A DNA stretch of 64,000 bases from Sphingomonas cannabina (GTDB lineage: Bacteria > Pseudomonadota > Alphaproteobacteria > Sphingomonadales > Sphingomonadaceae), in the NCBI RefSeq assembly GCF_021391395.1, contig NZ_CP090059.1, positions 3,457,001 to 3,521,000 on the forward strand, read 5' to 3'. Below are positions 10,147 to 18,542 of the stretch, piece by piece. How positions within the stretch are numbered: position 1 is the first letter of the stretch; the number at the start of each line of letters is the position of its first letter. The notes under the pieces were generated by a model. It was not told the origin of the DNA and did no database searches. It saw only the letters and a program-made list of their open reading frames with translations. The position numbers were made by a program, and so were the translations under genes.

Positions 10147-11144
10147 GACGCCGCCACTTCGCCCCCGGCGCGGAGCGCGTCAACGTTTCCATGCGCGCGC
10201 AGGGCGTCGATCGCCGCCGTCACGTCGCCGCCGGTGAGGCCCAGAGTGAGCTGGCCGAAGCTCAGGTCCTTGAGCCGGCCGATGCGGCCGTCGAGGATCG
10301 CGAAGTCGGTGCCGGTCTCGCGCGCGATCCGCGTCAGCACCGGCTGCCACACCGCCTCGCCGCGCAGGGTGAGCCGGATCACCTGGCCCGTGAAGCCGAC
10401 CGGCTCGGGATGGTCGTCGGTCTCGGCGAGCAGCGCGCGCGTCTCGGGCGCCTGGGGATCGAGGAAGACGTCGGCGACGCTGCCGCTCTCGACGACGCGG
10501 CCGGCGTGGAGCACCGCGACACGGTCGCAGACCTGGCGCACCACCTCCATCTCGTGCGTGATCAGCACGATCGTCAGGCCGAGCTCGCGGTTGAGGTCGG
10601 CGATCAGGGCGAGGATGCTGCGCGTCGTCTCGGGATCGAGCGCGCTGGTCGCCTCGTCGCACAGCAGGATGTCGGGGCCGGTGGCGAGCGCGCGGGCGAT
10701 GCCGACGCGCTGCTTCTGCCCGCCGGACAGCTGCGCGGGATATTTGTCGCCATGGTCGGCGAGCCCGACGCGGGCGAGCAGCTCGGGCACGCGGGCCGCG
10801 ATGGTGGCGGCGTCGGCGCCGCCGATCCTGAGCGGCAGCGCGACGTTGGCGGAGACGGTGCGCGAGGCGAGCAGGCCGAAGTTCTGGAAGATCATGCCGA
10901 CGCGGCGGCGGAGCGTGCGGATCCCCTCCCCGTCCAGCGCGGCGACGTCGGTGCCGTCGATCGACACCGTCCCCGCGCTCGGCCGCTCGAGGCCGTTGAG
11001 CAGCCGCACCAGCGTCGACTTGCCCGCGCCCGAGCGACCGATGATGCCGAACACCTCGCCGCGCGCGACCTGAAGGTCGACGGCCGCCAGCGCTGCGTGG
11101 CGGCCGCCGGTGAAGGTCTTGTGGACGCCTTCCAGCCGGATCAC
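10143..11144 (-). CDS. metN: methionine ABC transporter ATP-binding protein MetN
   Basis: 333 residues. Walker A GRSGAGKSTLVRLL (about 38), signature LSGGQKQRVGIARAL (about 138), Walker B ILLCDEATSALD and the switch His in VLITHEMEVV are all intact. The C-terminal region (about 255-325) is the NIL domain through which methionine inhibits the transporter. It begins 8 bp after the stop of the glutathione transferase gene. Confidence 0.95.
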   Translation of the reverse strand: MIRLEGVHKTFTGGRHAALAAVDLQVARGEVFGIIGRSGAGKSTLVRLLNGLERPSAGTVSIDGTDVAALDGEGIRTLRRRVGMIFQNFGLLASRTVSANVALPLRIGGADAATIAARVPELLARVGLADHGDKYPAQLSGGQKQRVGIARALATGPDILLCDEATSALDPETTRSILALIADLNRELGLTIVLITHEMEVVRQVCDRVAVLHAGRVVESGSVADVFLDPQAPETRALLAETDDHPEPVGFTGQVIRLTLRGEAVWQPVLTRIARETGTDFAILDGRIGRLKDLSFGQLTLGLTGGDVTAAIDALRAHGNVDALRAGGEVAAS

Positions 11145-11152
11145 GGGCGCGG

Positions 11153-12055
11153 TCAGACCCGCTCGCCCGCGGCTGCGCCGATCCGGTCGAAGTCGCTCGC
11201 GGCGTGGCGCTCGCGCAGCTTGCCCTCGGCGGTGCGGTTGACGATGCGGCCGCGCTTCACCGGCTCGCGCGCGGCGATCTGCTCGGCCCAGCGCTGGACG
11301 TTTTCATATTCGCCGGCGCCCAGGAACTGCTGCGCGTCATAGCCGTCGCCGCGATAGGCGTCGCCGAGCACCAGCGCACCGTACCAGGGCCAGATCGCCA
11401 TGTCGGCGATGGTGTAGTCGTCGCCGGCGACGAATTGGTGGCGCGCCAGCTGGGTGTCGAGGACGTGGAGCTGGCGCTTGGCCTCCATCGCATAGCGGTT
11501 GATGGCATATTCGATCTTGAACGGCGCATAGGCGTAGAAATGGCCGAAGCCGCCGCCGACGAAGGGCGCCGAGCCCATCTGCCACATCAGCCAGTTCATC
11601 GTCTCGGCCCGCTTGTGGTGATCGGTGGGGAGGAAGGCGCCGAACTTTTCGGCGAGGTAGAAGAGGATCGAGCCGCTCTCGAACAGGCGCGTCGGCGGGG
11701 TGGTGGAATGGTCCATCAGCGCCGGGATCTTGGAGTTGGGATTGACCCCGACGAAGCCGCTGCCGAACTGGTCGCCCTTGCCGATGTCGATCAGCCAGGC
11801 GTCATACTCCGCGCCCGCATGGCCGGCAGCGAGCAGCTCCTCGAGCATGATCGTGACCTTCTGCCCATTGGGCGTGCCCATCGAGTAGAGCTGGAGCGGA
11901 TGATCGCCGACCGGCAGCGCCGCCTCATGCGTCGCGCCGGAGATCGGACGGTTGATGCTGGCCCAGGTCCCGCCACTCGGCTGGTCCCAGGTCCAGACGC
12001 TGGGCGGAACATAGCCCGGCGGCTGATTGTTCGCGCTGTCGGCGGCGTCGGTCAT
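11153..12055 (-). CDS. yghU: YghU-type glutathione S-transferase / disulfide reductase
   Basis: About 300 residues from ATG at 12055, preceded by a strong GGAGGG site. The N-terminal extension (PPSVWTWDQPSGGTWASINRPISGATHE) is characteristic of YghU, followed by the thioredoxin-fold part (LQLYSMGTPNGQKVTIMLEE; TPNG matches the glutathione-site motif), NSKIPALMD, FESGSILFYLAEK, and the all-helical C-terminal domain. YghU-type enzymes have two-glutathione disulfide-bond reductase activity. The close link to metNIQ downstream suggests a shared sulfur or oxidative-stress context; this is inference. No SAM riboswitch was recognised in the 12056-12240 leader. Confidence 0.9.
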   Translation of the reverse strand: MTDAADSANNQPPGYVPPSVWTWDQPSGGTWASINRPISGATHEAALPVGDHPLQLYSMGTPNGQKVTIMLEELLAAGHAGAEYDAWLIDIGKGDQFGSGFVGVNPNSKIPALMDHSTTPPTRLFESGSILFYLAEKFGAFLPTDHHKRAETMNWLMWQMGSAPFVGGGFGHFYAYAPFKIEYAINRYAMEAKRQLHVLDTQLARHQFVAGDDYTIADMAIWPWYGALVLGDAYRGDGYDAQQFLGAGEYENVQRWAEQIAAREPVKRGRIVNRTAEGKLRERHAASDFDRIGAAAGERV

Positions 12056-12286
12056 GCTGTCCCTCCGGTCATGATGATGCGGCCGCTGATTTAAGCCCGA
12101 AAACCGGATGCGCCAGCGCACCCGCCCATTTCTTTCTTTCCGACGCCCAAGGTCCGCATGATCCGCCGGAACGGCGATTCCGGGCTATCCGGGAGCTACT
12201 CCTGACATCGATACATAATCCCGATGCGTCATTGAAACCGATTGCCTCAGAAGCAACACAATAACGGCCAGAGGACGGGAGGCGGC

Positions 12287-14896
12287 ATGAAATACCGCCA
12301 ATTAAGTCATCATGCTTACGAGCGAGACGATATTAAGACTCCCGCCCCCTCTACCAGGGAAAGGCGGCTGGACGCCGCATTTGTAGAGCAGGCCGCGAGA
12401 ACACCGGAGAGGATCGCCGTCCTGTGCGCGGGACAGGCGCTCACCTATCGCGCGCTGGATCGGCGCTCCAACCGGCTTGCCTGCCACCTTCGCGCGATCG
12501 GCGTCGATCGCGAGGTGCGCGTCGCCGTCGCCCTGCCGCGTACGGCCGAGCTGATCGTGGCGTTGCTCGCGATCCTGAAGGCGGGCGGCGCCTATGTGCC
12601 GCTCGACCTCAGGCAGCCGCCCGACCGGCTCGACTTCCTGCTCCGCGACAGCGGCGCCGCGATCCTGCTGACCGACGCGGCGAGCGCGGCGTCGCTGTTC
12701 GCGGACAGCGGCTGCCGGGTCGAGACGCTGCCGGCCGCGACCGACACATTGTCCGCGGACCCGCTCGAACCGGCGGGCGATCATCTCGACCTCGCCTATA
12801 TCATCTACACCTCCGGCTCGACCGGCGTTCCCAAGGGCGTGATGCTGCGGCACAGCGCGATGGGGATCATCGACTGGATGGCGTCGACCATGGACGCCGG
12901 CGACCTGGAGCGGATCGCCGCGACCACCTCCATCACCTTCGACCCCTCGGTGATCGAGATCTTCGGGCCGCTGTCCTGGGGCGGCTGCGTGGTCCTGAAG
13001 GAGAGCCTGCTCGAACCGTTCCGGCACGGCGAATGCCCCACGCTCGTCCAGGGGCCGCCGTCGGTGATGGACGGGCTGGCGCGGCGCGGTGCGATCCCCG
13101 AGACGGTGCGGGCGATCAACTGCGGCGGCGAGGTGCTGCAGGCCAAGATCGTCGAGCGGCTCTATCGGCTGTCGCGGATCGAGCGGCTCTACAACCACTA
13201 TGGGCCGACCGAGGCGACGATCGTCGCGACGATCGCGCCGGTGCCGCGCGGGACGCGCGAGGACCCGCCGCTGGGCGAGCCGGTGGCCGGGGCGCGCATC
13301 CATCTGCTCGACGAGGCGGGCGAGCCGGTTGCCGAGGGCGAGGTCGGCGAGATCTGCATCGGCGGGGACGGCGTCGCCTGCGGCTATTGGAACCGTCCCG
13401 AGCTCACCGGTGAACGGTTCGTGCCCGAGCCAGGGACCGACCCGGCCCGGCCGATGTACCGGACGGGCGACCTCGCCTTCTACGGCGCGCCGGGCAAGCT
13501 GATGTTCGTCGGGCGACGGGAGCGCCAGGTCAAGATCCGCGGGCAGCGCGTCGAGCTCGGCGAGATCGAACATGCGCTGCGCGGGCTGCCGCTGGTGGTG
13601 GAGGCCGCGGTCGAGTGGTTCCATGCGGATGGCCGGCCCGACCGGCTCGTCGCCTTCCTCGAAGTGGAAGCGGGTTTCGACGAGACCGCGGCGCTTCGCG
13701 AGCTGGGGCGCTGGCTGCCGTCGCATATGCTGCCGCATCGGATCATGCCGATGCCGCGGCTGCCGCGCGGCGTGTCCGGCAAGGTCGACCATCAGGCTCT
13801 CGCATCGCTCCATCCGGGCGATTTCCCCGCGAAGGAGGATGCGCCGGCCGGGGCCACGCCGCTCGAAGCGCTGGTCGTCGCCGCCTTCGCGAGGGGGCTG
13901 CATCGTCATGACATCGACGTCGACGACGATTTCTTCGCGCTCGGCGGGGATTCGCTGTCCGCCTACAACCTCACGCTCGAGCTGGAGGAGCTGCTCGACC
14001 GCCCGGTGTCGCCGGCGATCATGGCGCAGGCGAGCACGCCGCGCGCGCTTGCCCAGATCCTGGAGCTGACCGATGCCTCACAGGACGGCGATTTCTGCGT
14101 GCTCAACGCCGGAGGCAGTGGGCGGCCGATCTTCTGCCTTCCCGACGTGTTCGGGCAGCCGGTCAGCTTCACGGCGCTCGCCGACGTGCTCAGGGACGTG
14201 CGACCGATCTACGGCCTGACGCCCGCACCCGGCGTGGAACGGACCGGTCGGCTCAGCGTGGAGACGCTGACCGCCCGCTATCTGAGGACGGTCCGCGGGC
14301 TGCAGGCGACGGGCCCCTATTGCATCGCCGGCTATTCCTTCGGCGGCGTCGCCGCCTTCGACCTGGCGCGCGCGCTCGAGGCGGCGGGGGAAGAGGTGAC
14401 GCTGGTCCTCATCGATGCGTTGGTCGGATACCGGATCCTCGAGCCGCGGGTCTGGCTGCCGTGGCTGGTCAGGCACGGACTCGCCTATGCGCGGAGCACG
14501 GGGGTGCGGCAGCTGCTGAATAAGGCGATGGTGTCGCGGTGGATACCCTGGATGAGGTCGCAGCCGGCGCCGCCGAGCTGGGTGTCGGCGCGCAGCCGCG
14601 ACCTGGCCGCGGCGATGATCGATGCGACGCGTCGCTATCGGATCGGGACCTTCGGCGGACCGACGATGCTGATCCACGCCGGCGTCCGCGATCCGCTGGA
14701 GCGGCTGCTCGATCACGACGGCCGTCAGGGCTGGGGCCAGGCGCTGCGCGGAGAGGTGCGGACGGTGACGTTGCCCGCGTCGCATCTCGAGATCATGCGC
14801 TATCCGCATGTCGCCAGCGTGGCCGAGGTCTTCTCCGCGCTGTCCGGGGAGGATGGCGCTCCTGAAGCCGGGCGATCCGTTGCGTACGTAGCCTGA
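12287..14896 (+). CDS. single-module NRPS-like enzyme (adenylation - PCP - thioesterase)
   Basis: 869 residues from ATG at 12287, with GGGAGG upstream (an in-frame TTG at 12242 is less likely). The adenylation domain has A3 YIIYTSGSTGVPKG (171-184), A4 TFDPS with Asp219, A5 NHYGPTEAT (303-311), A7 YRTGD and A8 GRRERQVKIRGQRVELGEIE, and the catalytic Lys499 in SGKVD. The carrier domain has DDFFALGGDSLSAY, with Ser556 for the phosphopantetheine arm. The thioesterase has the nucleophile Ser684 in GYSFGG and His about 833 in ASHLEI. There is no condensation, oxidase or epimerase domain. By eye the substrate code is roughly D-P-I-Q-N-G-H-I-V-K; the retained Asp suggests an amino acid rather than a 2-oxo acid. 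No MbtH, PPTase or tailoring gene is adjacent. The product is unknown. Confidence 0.9.
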   Translation: MKYRQLSHHAYERDDIKTPAPSTRERRLDAAFVEQAARTPERIAVLCAGQALTYRALDRRSNRLACHLRAIGVDREVRVAVALPRTAELIVALLAILKAGGAYVPLDLRQPPDRLDFLLRDSGAAILLTDAASAASLFADSGCRVETLPAATDTLSADPLEPAGDHLDLAYIIYTSGSTGVPKGVMLRHSAMGIIDWMASTMDAGDLERIAATTSITFDPSVIEIFGPLSWGGCVVLKESLLEPFRHGECPTLVQGPPSVMDGLARRGAIPETVRAINCGGEVLQAKIVERLYRLSRIERLYNHYGPTEATIVATIAPVPRGTREDPPLGEPVAGARIHLLDEAGEPVAEGEVGEICIGGDGVACGYWNRPELTGERFVPEPGTDPARPMYRTGDLAFYGAPGKLMFVGRRERQVKIRGQRVELGEIEHALRGLPLVVEAAVEWFHADGRPDRLVAFLEVEAGFDETAALRELGRWLPSHMLPHRIMPMPRLPRGVSGKVDHQALASLHPGDFPAKEDAPAGATPLEALVVAAFARGLHRHDIDVDDDFFALGGDSLSAYNLTLELEELLDRPVSPAIMAQASTPRALAQILELTDASQDGDFCVLNAGGSGRPIFCLPDVFGQPVSFTALADVLRDVRPIYGLTPAPGVERTGRLSVETLTARYLRTVRGLQATGPYCIAGYSFGGVAAFDLARALEAAGEEVTLVLIDALVGYRILEPRVWLPWLVRHGLAYARSTGVRQLLNKAMVSRWIPWMRSQPAPPSWVSARSRDLAAAMIDATRRYRIGTFGGPTMLIHAGVRDPLERLLDHDGRQGWGQALRGEVRTVTLPASHLEIMRYPHVASVAEVFSALSGEDGAPEAGRSVAYVA

Positions 14897-15104
14897 ACGG
14901 ACGGGTGCCGCTTACGGGACTTTATGCCGTGCTGGCGCCCCTGTTGATGGCGGGCCATATGCCGCAGGTAGCGGCGGGACGATAACCGTAGCCCGCATAA
15001 CGATCATCGGTGGAGTCTATACGTCTTTTGCGGCGATGGCCGTTTGAGACTGGCATATGGCCCATCCCGCTGGCAGCGTAGCGTCGTTCTGGGGAGGGGC
15101 ATCG

Positions 15105-16739
15105 ATGAAGCGCTGGGCGGTGTGGTGCGTTACAGTTCTGTCGGTGGCGGGGTGCGGTGCCGAGGCGCAACAAGCGCCATCGCGCGTTGGCATTTGGGAT
15201 CTTGCATCGCAGCGTGTCAGCGGGGAAACGAGCGTCGTCGTCCCCGGCGAAGGGCTGAGCCGCAGCGTTACCATCCTGGTCACGGTCAACACCGACGGGG
15301 AGGTGGTCGACGCCCATATGGACGGCGACGACCGACGGCGCCTCGATCCCACTCCGGCCATCGCGGCTGTCAAAGCGTGGCGCTTTCGCCCGCAGCAGTT
15401 CGAGGGTCGCCCGGTAGAAGCAATCGGTCGGGTGCAGATTTCCTATACCGTCCCGGAGATTGCCCCAGAGCCAGTCCCCTTCCCTCCAGTTGATCCGAAC
15501 CAGGTCGTCATGACGTTGACGCGCGGCGCCTGCTTCGGCGCTTGTCCCGCCTATAGCGTCACGATCTCGGGTGCCGGCCTGGTGCGCTTCAGCACGACAG
15601 ACGACACCATTGCCGGCGCCAGCGAAGTCCATCGTCGTTTCAACGGTAGCGGAGTGCTCTGGCCCGGCGTTCACACCGCCCGGATCGATCCGGTCGTCGC
15701 GCGCCAGCTGATCGAGCGGTTTCGGCAGGTCGGGTTCCTGGGGCTGAAGGACGAATATTCCTGCCCCGTGACCGACCAGTCCGCGACGCAACTGACGTTC
15801 GCCGCCCCCGGCGTGAAGAAAACGGTGACCGATTACGTCGGTGAGTGCGTCGGCATGCCGCACGGTGTCGCCGAGCTCGAGGAGGAGATCGACCGCGTCG
15901 CCGGGACGGCACGTTGGGTGAGCGGCACGCCCGAGACGTTTACCTTGTTGGAGAAAGACGGTTTCGACGTGCGCTCCCCCGCCAGCGCGAACCTGGCCGC
16001 GGCGGCAGCACTCCGACTTGGATTCTCACGAACCCCGGAGCCGGAGACCGAGGCGTTGCTGGCGCTGCTGATCGATCGTGGTCTTCCGCTCGATGCAGCG
16101 GTCACGCAGCCGATGCTTTGGGGTAGCGACGATCGGAAGGCAGGGCCCAAGATCGTTCTTGGCAACTGGCTGTTGAGCCGAGCGCTGGAGGGGCCAAGCA
16201 CCCGGCTCTTCGGCAAGCTCGTAGACCGGGGTGTGCTTGAAAAGGCAGATAAGACCATGCTGACCGCGCTCCTCCACAATGGCGCGGCGTGTTCGCCCGC
16301 GATCGCCCGCGCGCTGGCGAAGGCCGGAGCGGAGGCGCGCCGCCCCCCAGCGGGCACCAGCGCCCTCACTGCGATCCGAGAGAGCTACGGCGTTTGCGAA
16401 GGAAGGAGCGAGGATGAGGTCGCGGAGATGGCCGTCGCGCTACTCGACCTGGGCGTCCCGACCGAAGCGCGTGACGATCTCGGCTGGACCGCGCTGATGG
16501 GCGTCGACTCCCCCGCGCTCGCGAAGGTGCTGCTTGCCCATCATGCCGACCCGAATGCCCGCGACAAGGATGGCACGACACCGTTGCTGGCTACCGACGA
16601 CGACCGGGTGGCGCGGCTCCTTCTCGAGGCGGGCGCCGATCCGCGGGTGCACGACGATAACGGCACTGTCCGGCAACAGGCCCTGAAACAGCACATGCCA
16701 GCGACGCTCGCCTGGCTGGACGCACACAACCTGCGCTGA
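15105..16739 (+). CDS. lipoprotein with TonB-C-like, DUF6438 and ankyrin-repeat regions
   Basis: 544 residues from ATG at 15105, with GGGGAGGGG upstream. The signal MKRWAVWCVTVLSVAGC ends in a VAGC lipobox. Residues about 45-125 resemble a TonB C-terminal fold (VTILVTVNTDGEVVDAH, then AIAAVKAWRFRPQQFEGRPV). Residues about 145-275 match DUF6438 (MTLTRGACFGACPAYSVTI, a lone F-x-x-L region, YVGECVGMP, ending in DRVAGTARWVSG). The C-terminal half has degenerate then clear ankyrin repeats (DDLGWTALMG, DPNARDKDGTTPLLA, ADPRVHDDNGT). Function unknown; probably an envelope-anchored interaction protein. The gap 14897-15104 shows no gene. Confidence 0.75.
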   Translation: MKRWAVWCVTVLSVAGCGAEAQQAPSRVGIWDLASQRVSGETSVVVPGEGLSRSVTILVTVNTDGEVVDAHMDGDDRRRLDPTPAIAAVKAWRFRPQQFEGRPVEAIGRVQISYTVPEIAPEPVPFPPVDPNQVVMTLTRGACFGACPAYSVTISGAGLVRFSTTDDTIAGASEVHRRFNGSGVLWPGVHTARIDPVVARQLIERFRQVGFLGLKDEYSCPVTDQSATQLTFAAPGVKKTVTDYVGECVGMPHGVAELEEEIDRVAGTARWVSGTPETFTLLEKDGFDVRSPASANLAAAAALRLGFSRTPEPETEALLALLIDRGLPLDAAVTQPMLWGSDDRKAGPKIVLGNWLLSRALEGPSTRLFGKLVDRGVLEKADKTMLTALLHNGAACSPAIARALAKAGAEARRPPAGTSALTAIRESYGVCEGRSEDEVAEMAVALLDLGVPTEARDDLGWTALMGVDSPALAKVLLAHHADPNARDKDGTTPLLATDDDRVARLLLEAGADPRVHDDNGTVRQQALKQHMPATLAWLDAHNLR

Positions 16740-16957
16740 GGTGATGACGAACCGCCGGCGTTATTTATCGGGCTGATGCATTCAGCCAATCCAAACCGTG
16801 CAAGATATTCGATAATCGACCCGACCAGACGCATTCTTGTGGAGGTTCTTCACGATGATGCCCATAGCAGCCTTCTTGCACCTCCGCCATGTACCGGGAA
16901 GGACCTGAAAGCCTTGGAAAAGCGTGATTTGGCAGAAACTGCGGCCCGGGAGAGCCA

Positions 16958-17033
16958 TGGTGCCGCCTACAGGACTCGAACCTGTGACCCCCGCATTACG
17001 AATGCGATGCTCTACCAACTGAGCTAAGGCGGC
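16958..17033 (-). tRNA. tRNA-Thr (anticodon CGT)
   Basis: Minus-strand cloverleaf of 76 nt with encoded CCA. The acceptor stem GCCGCCT pairs with AGGCGGC, discriminator A. D arm GCTC...GAGC. Anticodon stem TCGCA/TGCGG with loop TTCGTAA, giving CGT. The T arm contains GGTTCGAGTCC. The region 16740-16957 between the lipoprotein gene and this tRNA shows no gene. Confidence 0.95.
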
Positions 17034-17204
17034 CCGCGGCCGGCGCCGCTCGGGCCGGTCGAGGCGGCGGCGCTTAGCAGTGCGGGGGCGCTCGCGCAAG
17101 CGGCGTCGCAGCCCTGCCCCGGCTTTACGCCCTGTTTACCACATCCGGTGCAGACCTGCCCGTGAATGGAGGCGGCATCGCCGCGTCCGGCGAAGGACAG
17201 GTGC

Positions 17205-18485
17205 ATGGATAGCTCGCGTGACATCGACGATCGGTTCGACACCGGCGAAACCCACGATCGGGGCAGGCCGGATCGGGACGGCACGGTGAGCGAGGCCACG
17301 CTCGACGTCGGCGGCGACGAGCGGCGGATGCACGTGCGCGCCTATAATCACTGGGTGTCGCTGCTGCGCGGGCGCGCCTATCCCTCGATCGAGGACCTGG
17401 AGCCAGCCTCGATCGCCGACTTCGGGCCGCACAGCGTGCTGCTCGACTTCACCGGGAGCGTCGAGGATCCGAAGATCCAGTTCCTCGGCAGGGCGCTGCG
17501 CGAGGAATGCGGCGTCGATGCCGGCATCAGCCGCATCGCCGAGGTGCCGGGCCGCTCGCTGCTGTCGCGGCTCACCGACCATTATCTCCAGATCATCGCG
17601 AATCGCGCGCCGATCGGCTTCGAGGCCGAGTTCGTCGGCACGCGCGGGCACAATACGCTCTACCGCGGCATCCTGATGCCCTTCTCCTCGGACGAGGACA
17701 CGATCGATTTCATCTACGGCGTGATCAACTGGAAGGAGACGGTCGACGCCGACACACAGGCGAAGCTGACCGCCGACCTTGCTGCCGCGCACCGCGCCGC
17801 GCCGGCCGCGCCCGCCACCACGCCGGTGTGGGCGGACGGGCCGAGCTCGGGCGTGGCCGGCGGGGCGGGCCAGCTGCCGGGCGAGGAGCCGCTGCCGGCC
17901 GATGCCGCCCTCGCCGACCGGTTGACCGCCGCCCGCGAATGGGCGGTCGCCGCGACCTCGACCGAGACGCGCAGCCGCGCCGCGCTCTATCGCGCGCTCG
18001 CCCGCGCCTATGAGTTCGCCCGCGCCGCCGGCGAGGATCCGGACGGCTATGCCGCGCTGCTCGATGAGGCCGGGATCAAGGCGCAGGCGCGCGCGCCGAT
18101 GACGCCGATCGTCAAGCTCGTGTTCGGCGCCGATTACGACAAGACGCGACTCACCGAGTTCGCCACCGTGCTGACCCATGCCGAGCGCTGCCAGGTCGAG
18201 CCGGCCGCGCTGGTCGCCTTCCTCGAGAGCTTCCGGGGCGGCATCAAGGGCGTGGTCGCCGCCGAGCGCGCCGCGCGCCGGCCGGCCGAGAAGGCCGGCG
18301 GCTGGGACGCGATCGCCGCGGAGCTGCGCCGCCGCCCGCCGCTCGCGCGCATCGAGGTGGGCGAGATCGACGGCGAGTTCGTCGTGCTGCTCGCGCGCAA
18401 GGCGGCCGACGGCGCGCTCGACGTGGTGGCGATCGACGACGACAAGGCCCTGACCGACCGCGCCGCCCGCCGCGCTGCAGCATGA
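17205..18485 (+). CDS. PAS-domain protein
   Basis: 426 residues from ATG at 17205. Residues about 50-180 look like a PAS_5-type sensory domain (MHVRAYNHWVSLLRGRAYPSI, SVLLDFTGSVEDPKIQFLGRALREECG, RGILMPFSSDEDTIDFIYGVINW). The remainder is Ala/Arg-rich and mostly helical with no recognised catalytic domain, so it is neither a kinase nor a GGDEF protein. The gene precedes NAD-glutamate dehydrogenase by 57 bp on the same strand. The role is unknown; a link to nitrogen or redox sensing is only suggested by position. Confidence 0.7.
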   Translation: MDSSRDIDDRFDTGETHDRGRPDRDGTVSEATLDVGGDERRMHVRAYNHWVSLLRGRAYPSIEDLEPASIADFGPHSVLLDFTGSVEDPKIQFLGRALREECGVDAGISRIAEVPGRSLLSRLTDHYLQIIANRAPIGFEAEFVGTRGHNTLYRGILMPFSSDEDTIDFIYGVINWKETVDADTQAKLTADLAAAHRAAPAAPATTPVWADGPSSGVAGGAGQLPGEEPLPADAALADRLTAAREWAVAATSTETRSRAALYRALARAYEFARAAGEDPDGYAALLDEAGIKAQARAPMTPIVKLVFGADYDKTRLTEFATVLTHAERCQVEPAALVAFLESFRGGIKGVVAAERAARRPAEKAGGWDAIAAELRRRPPLARIEVGEIDGEFVVLLARKAADGALDVVAIDDDKALTDRAARRAAA

Positions 18486-18542
18486 TATTTCGCAGTCGCC
18501 ACAAGCCTTGAGCCGGTCACACACCCGGCGTAGGCGACGGTC

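Noticed and set aside
12056..12241. Possible SAM riboswitch in front of the YghU-metNIQ operon
   Set aside because: No SAM-I, SAM-II or SAM/SAH-type pseudoknot pattern could be recognised in the leader.
12302..13909. 535-codon minus-strand frame opposite the NRPS-like gene
   Set aside because: No recognisable motif; the opposite strand has every adenylation-domain core motif in order.
12287..14896. Indigoidine synthetase-like enzyme (A-oxidase-PCP-TE)
   Set aside because: There is no oxidase insertion between adenylation motifs A8 and A10, and the protein is several hundred residues shorter than that family.
16776..17027. Plus-strand frame of 83 codons ending in RTRTCDPRITNAMLYQLS
   Set aside because: Its 3' half is tRNA-Thr read in the antisense direction, a well-known artefact.
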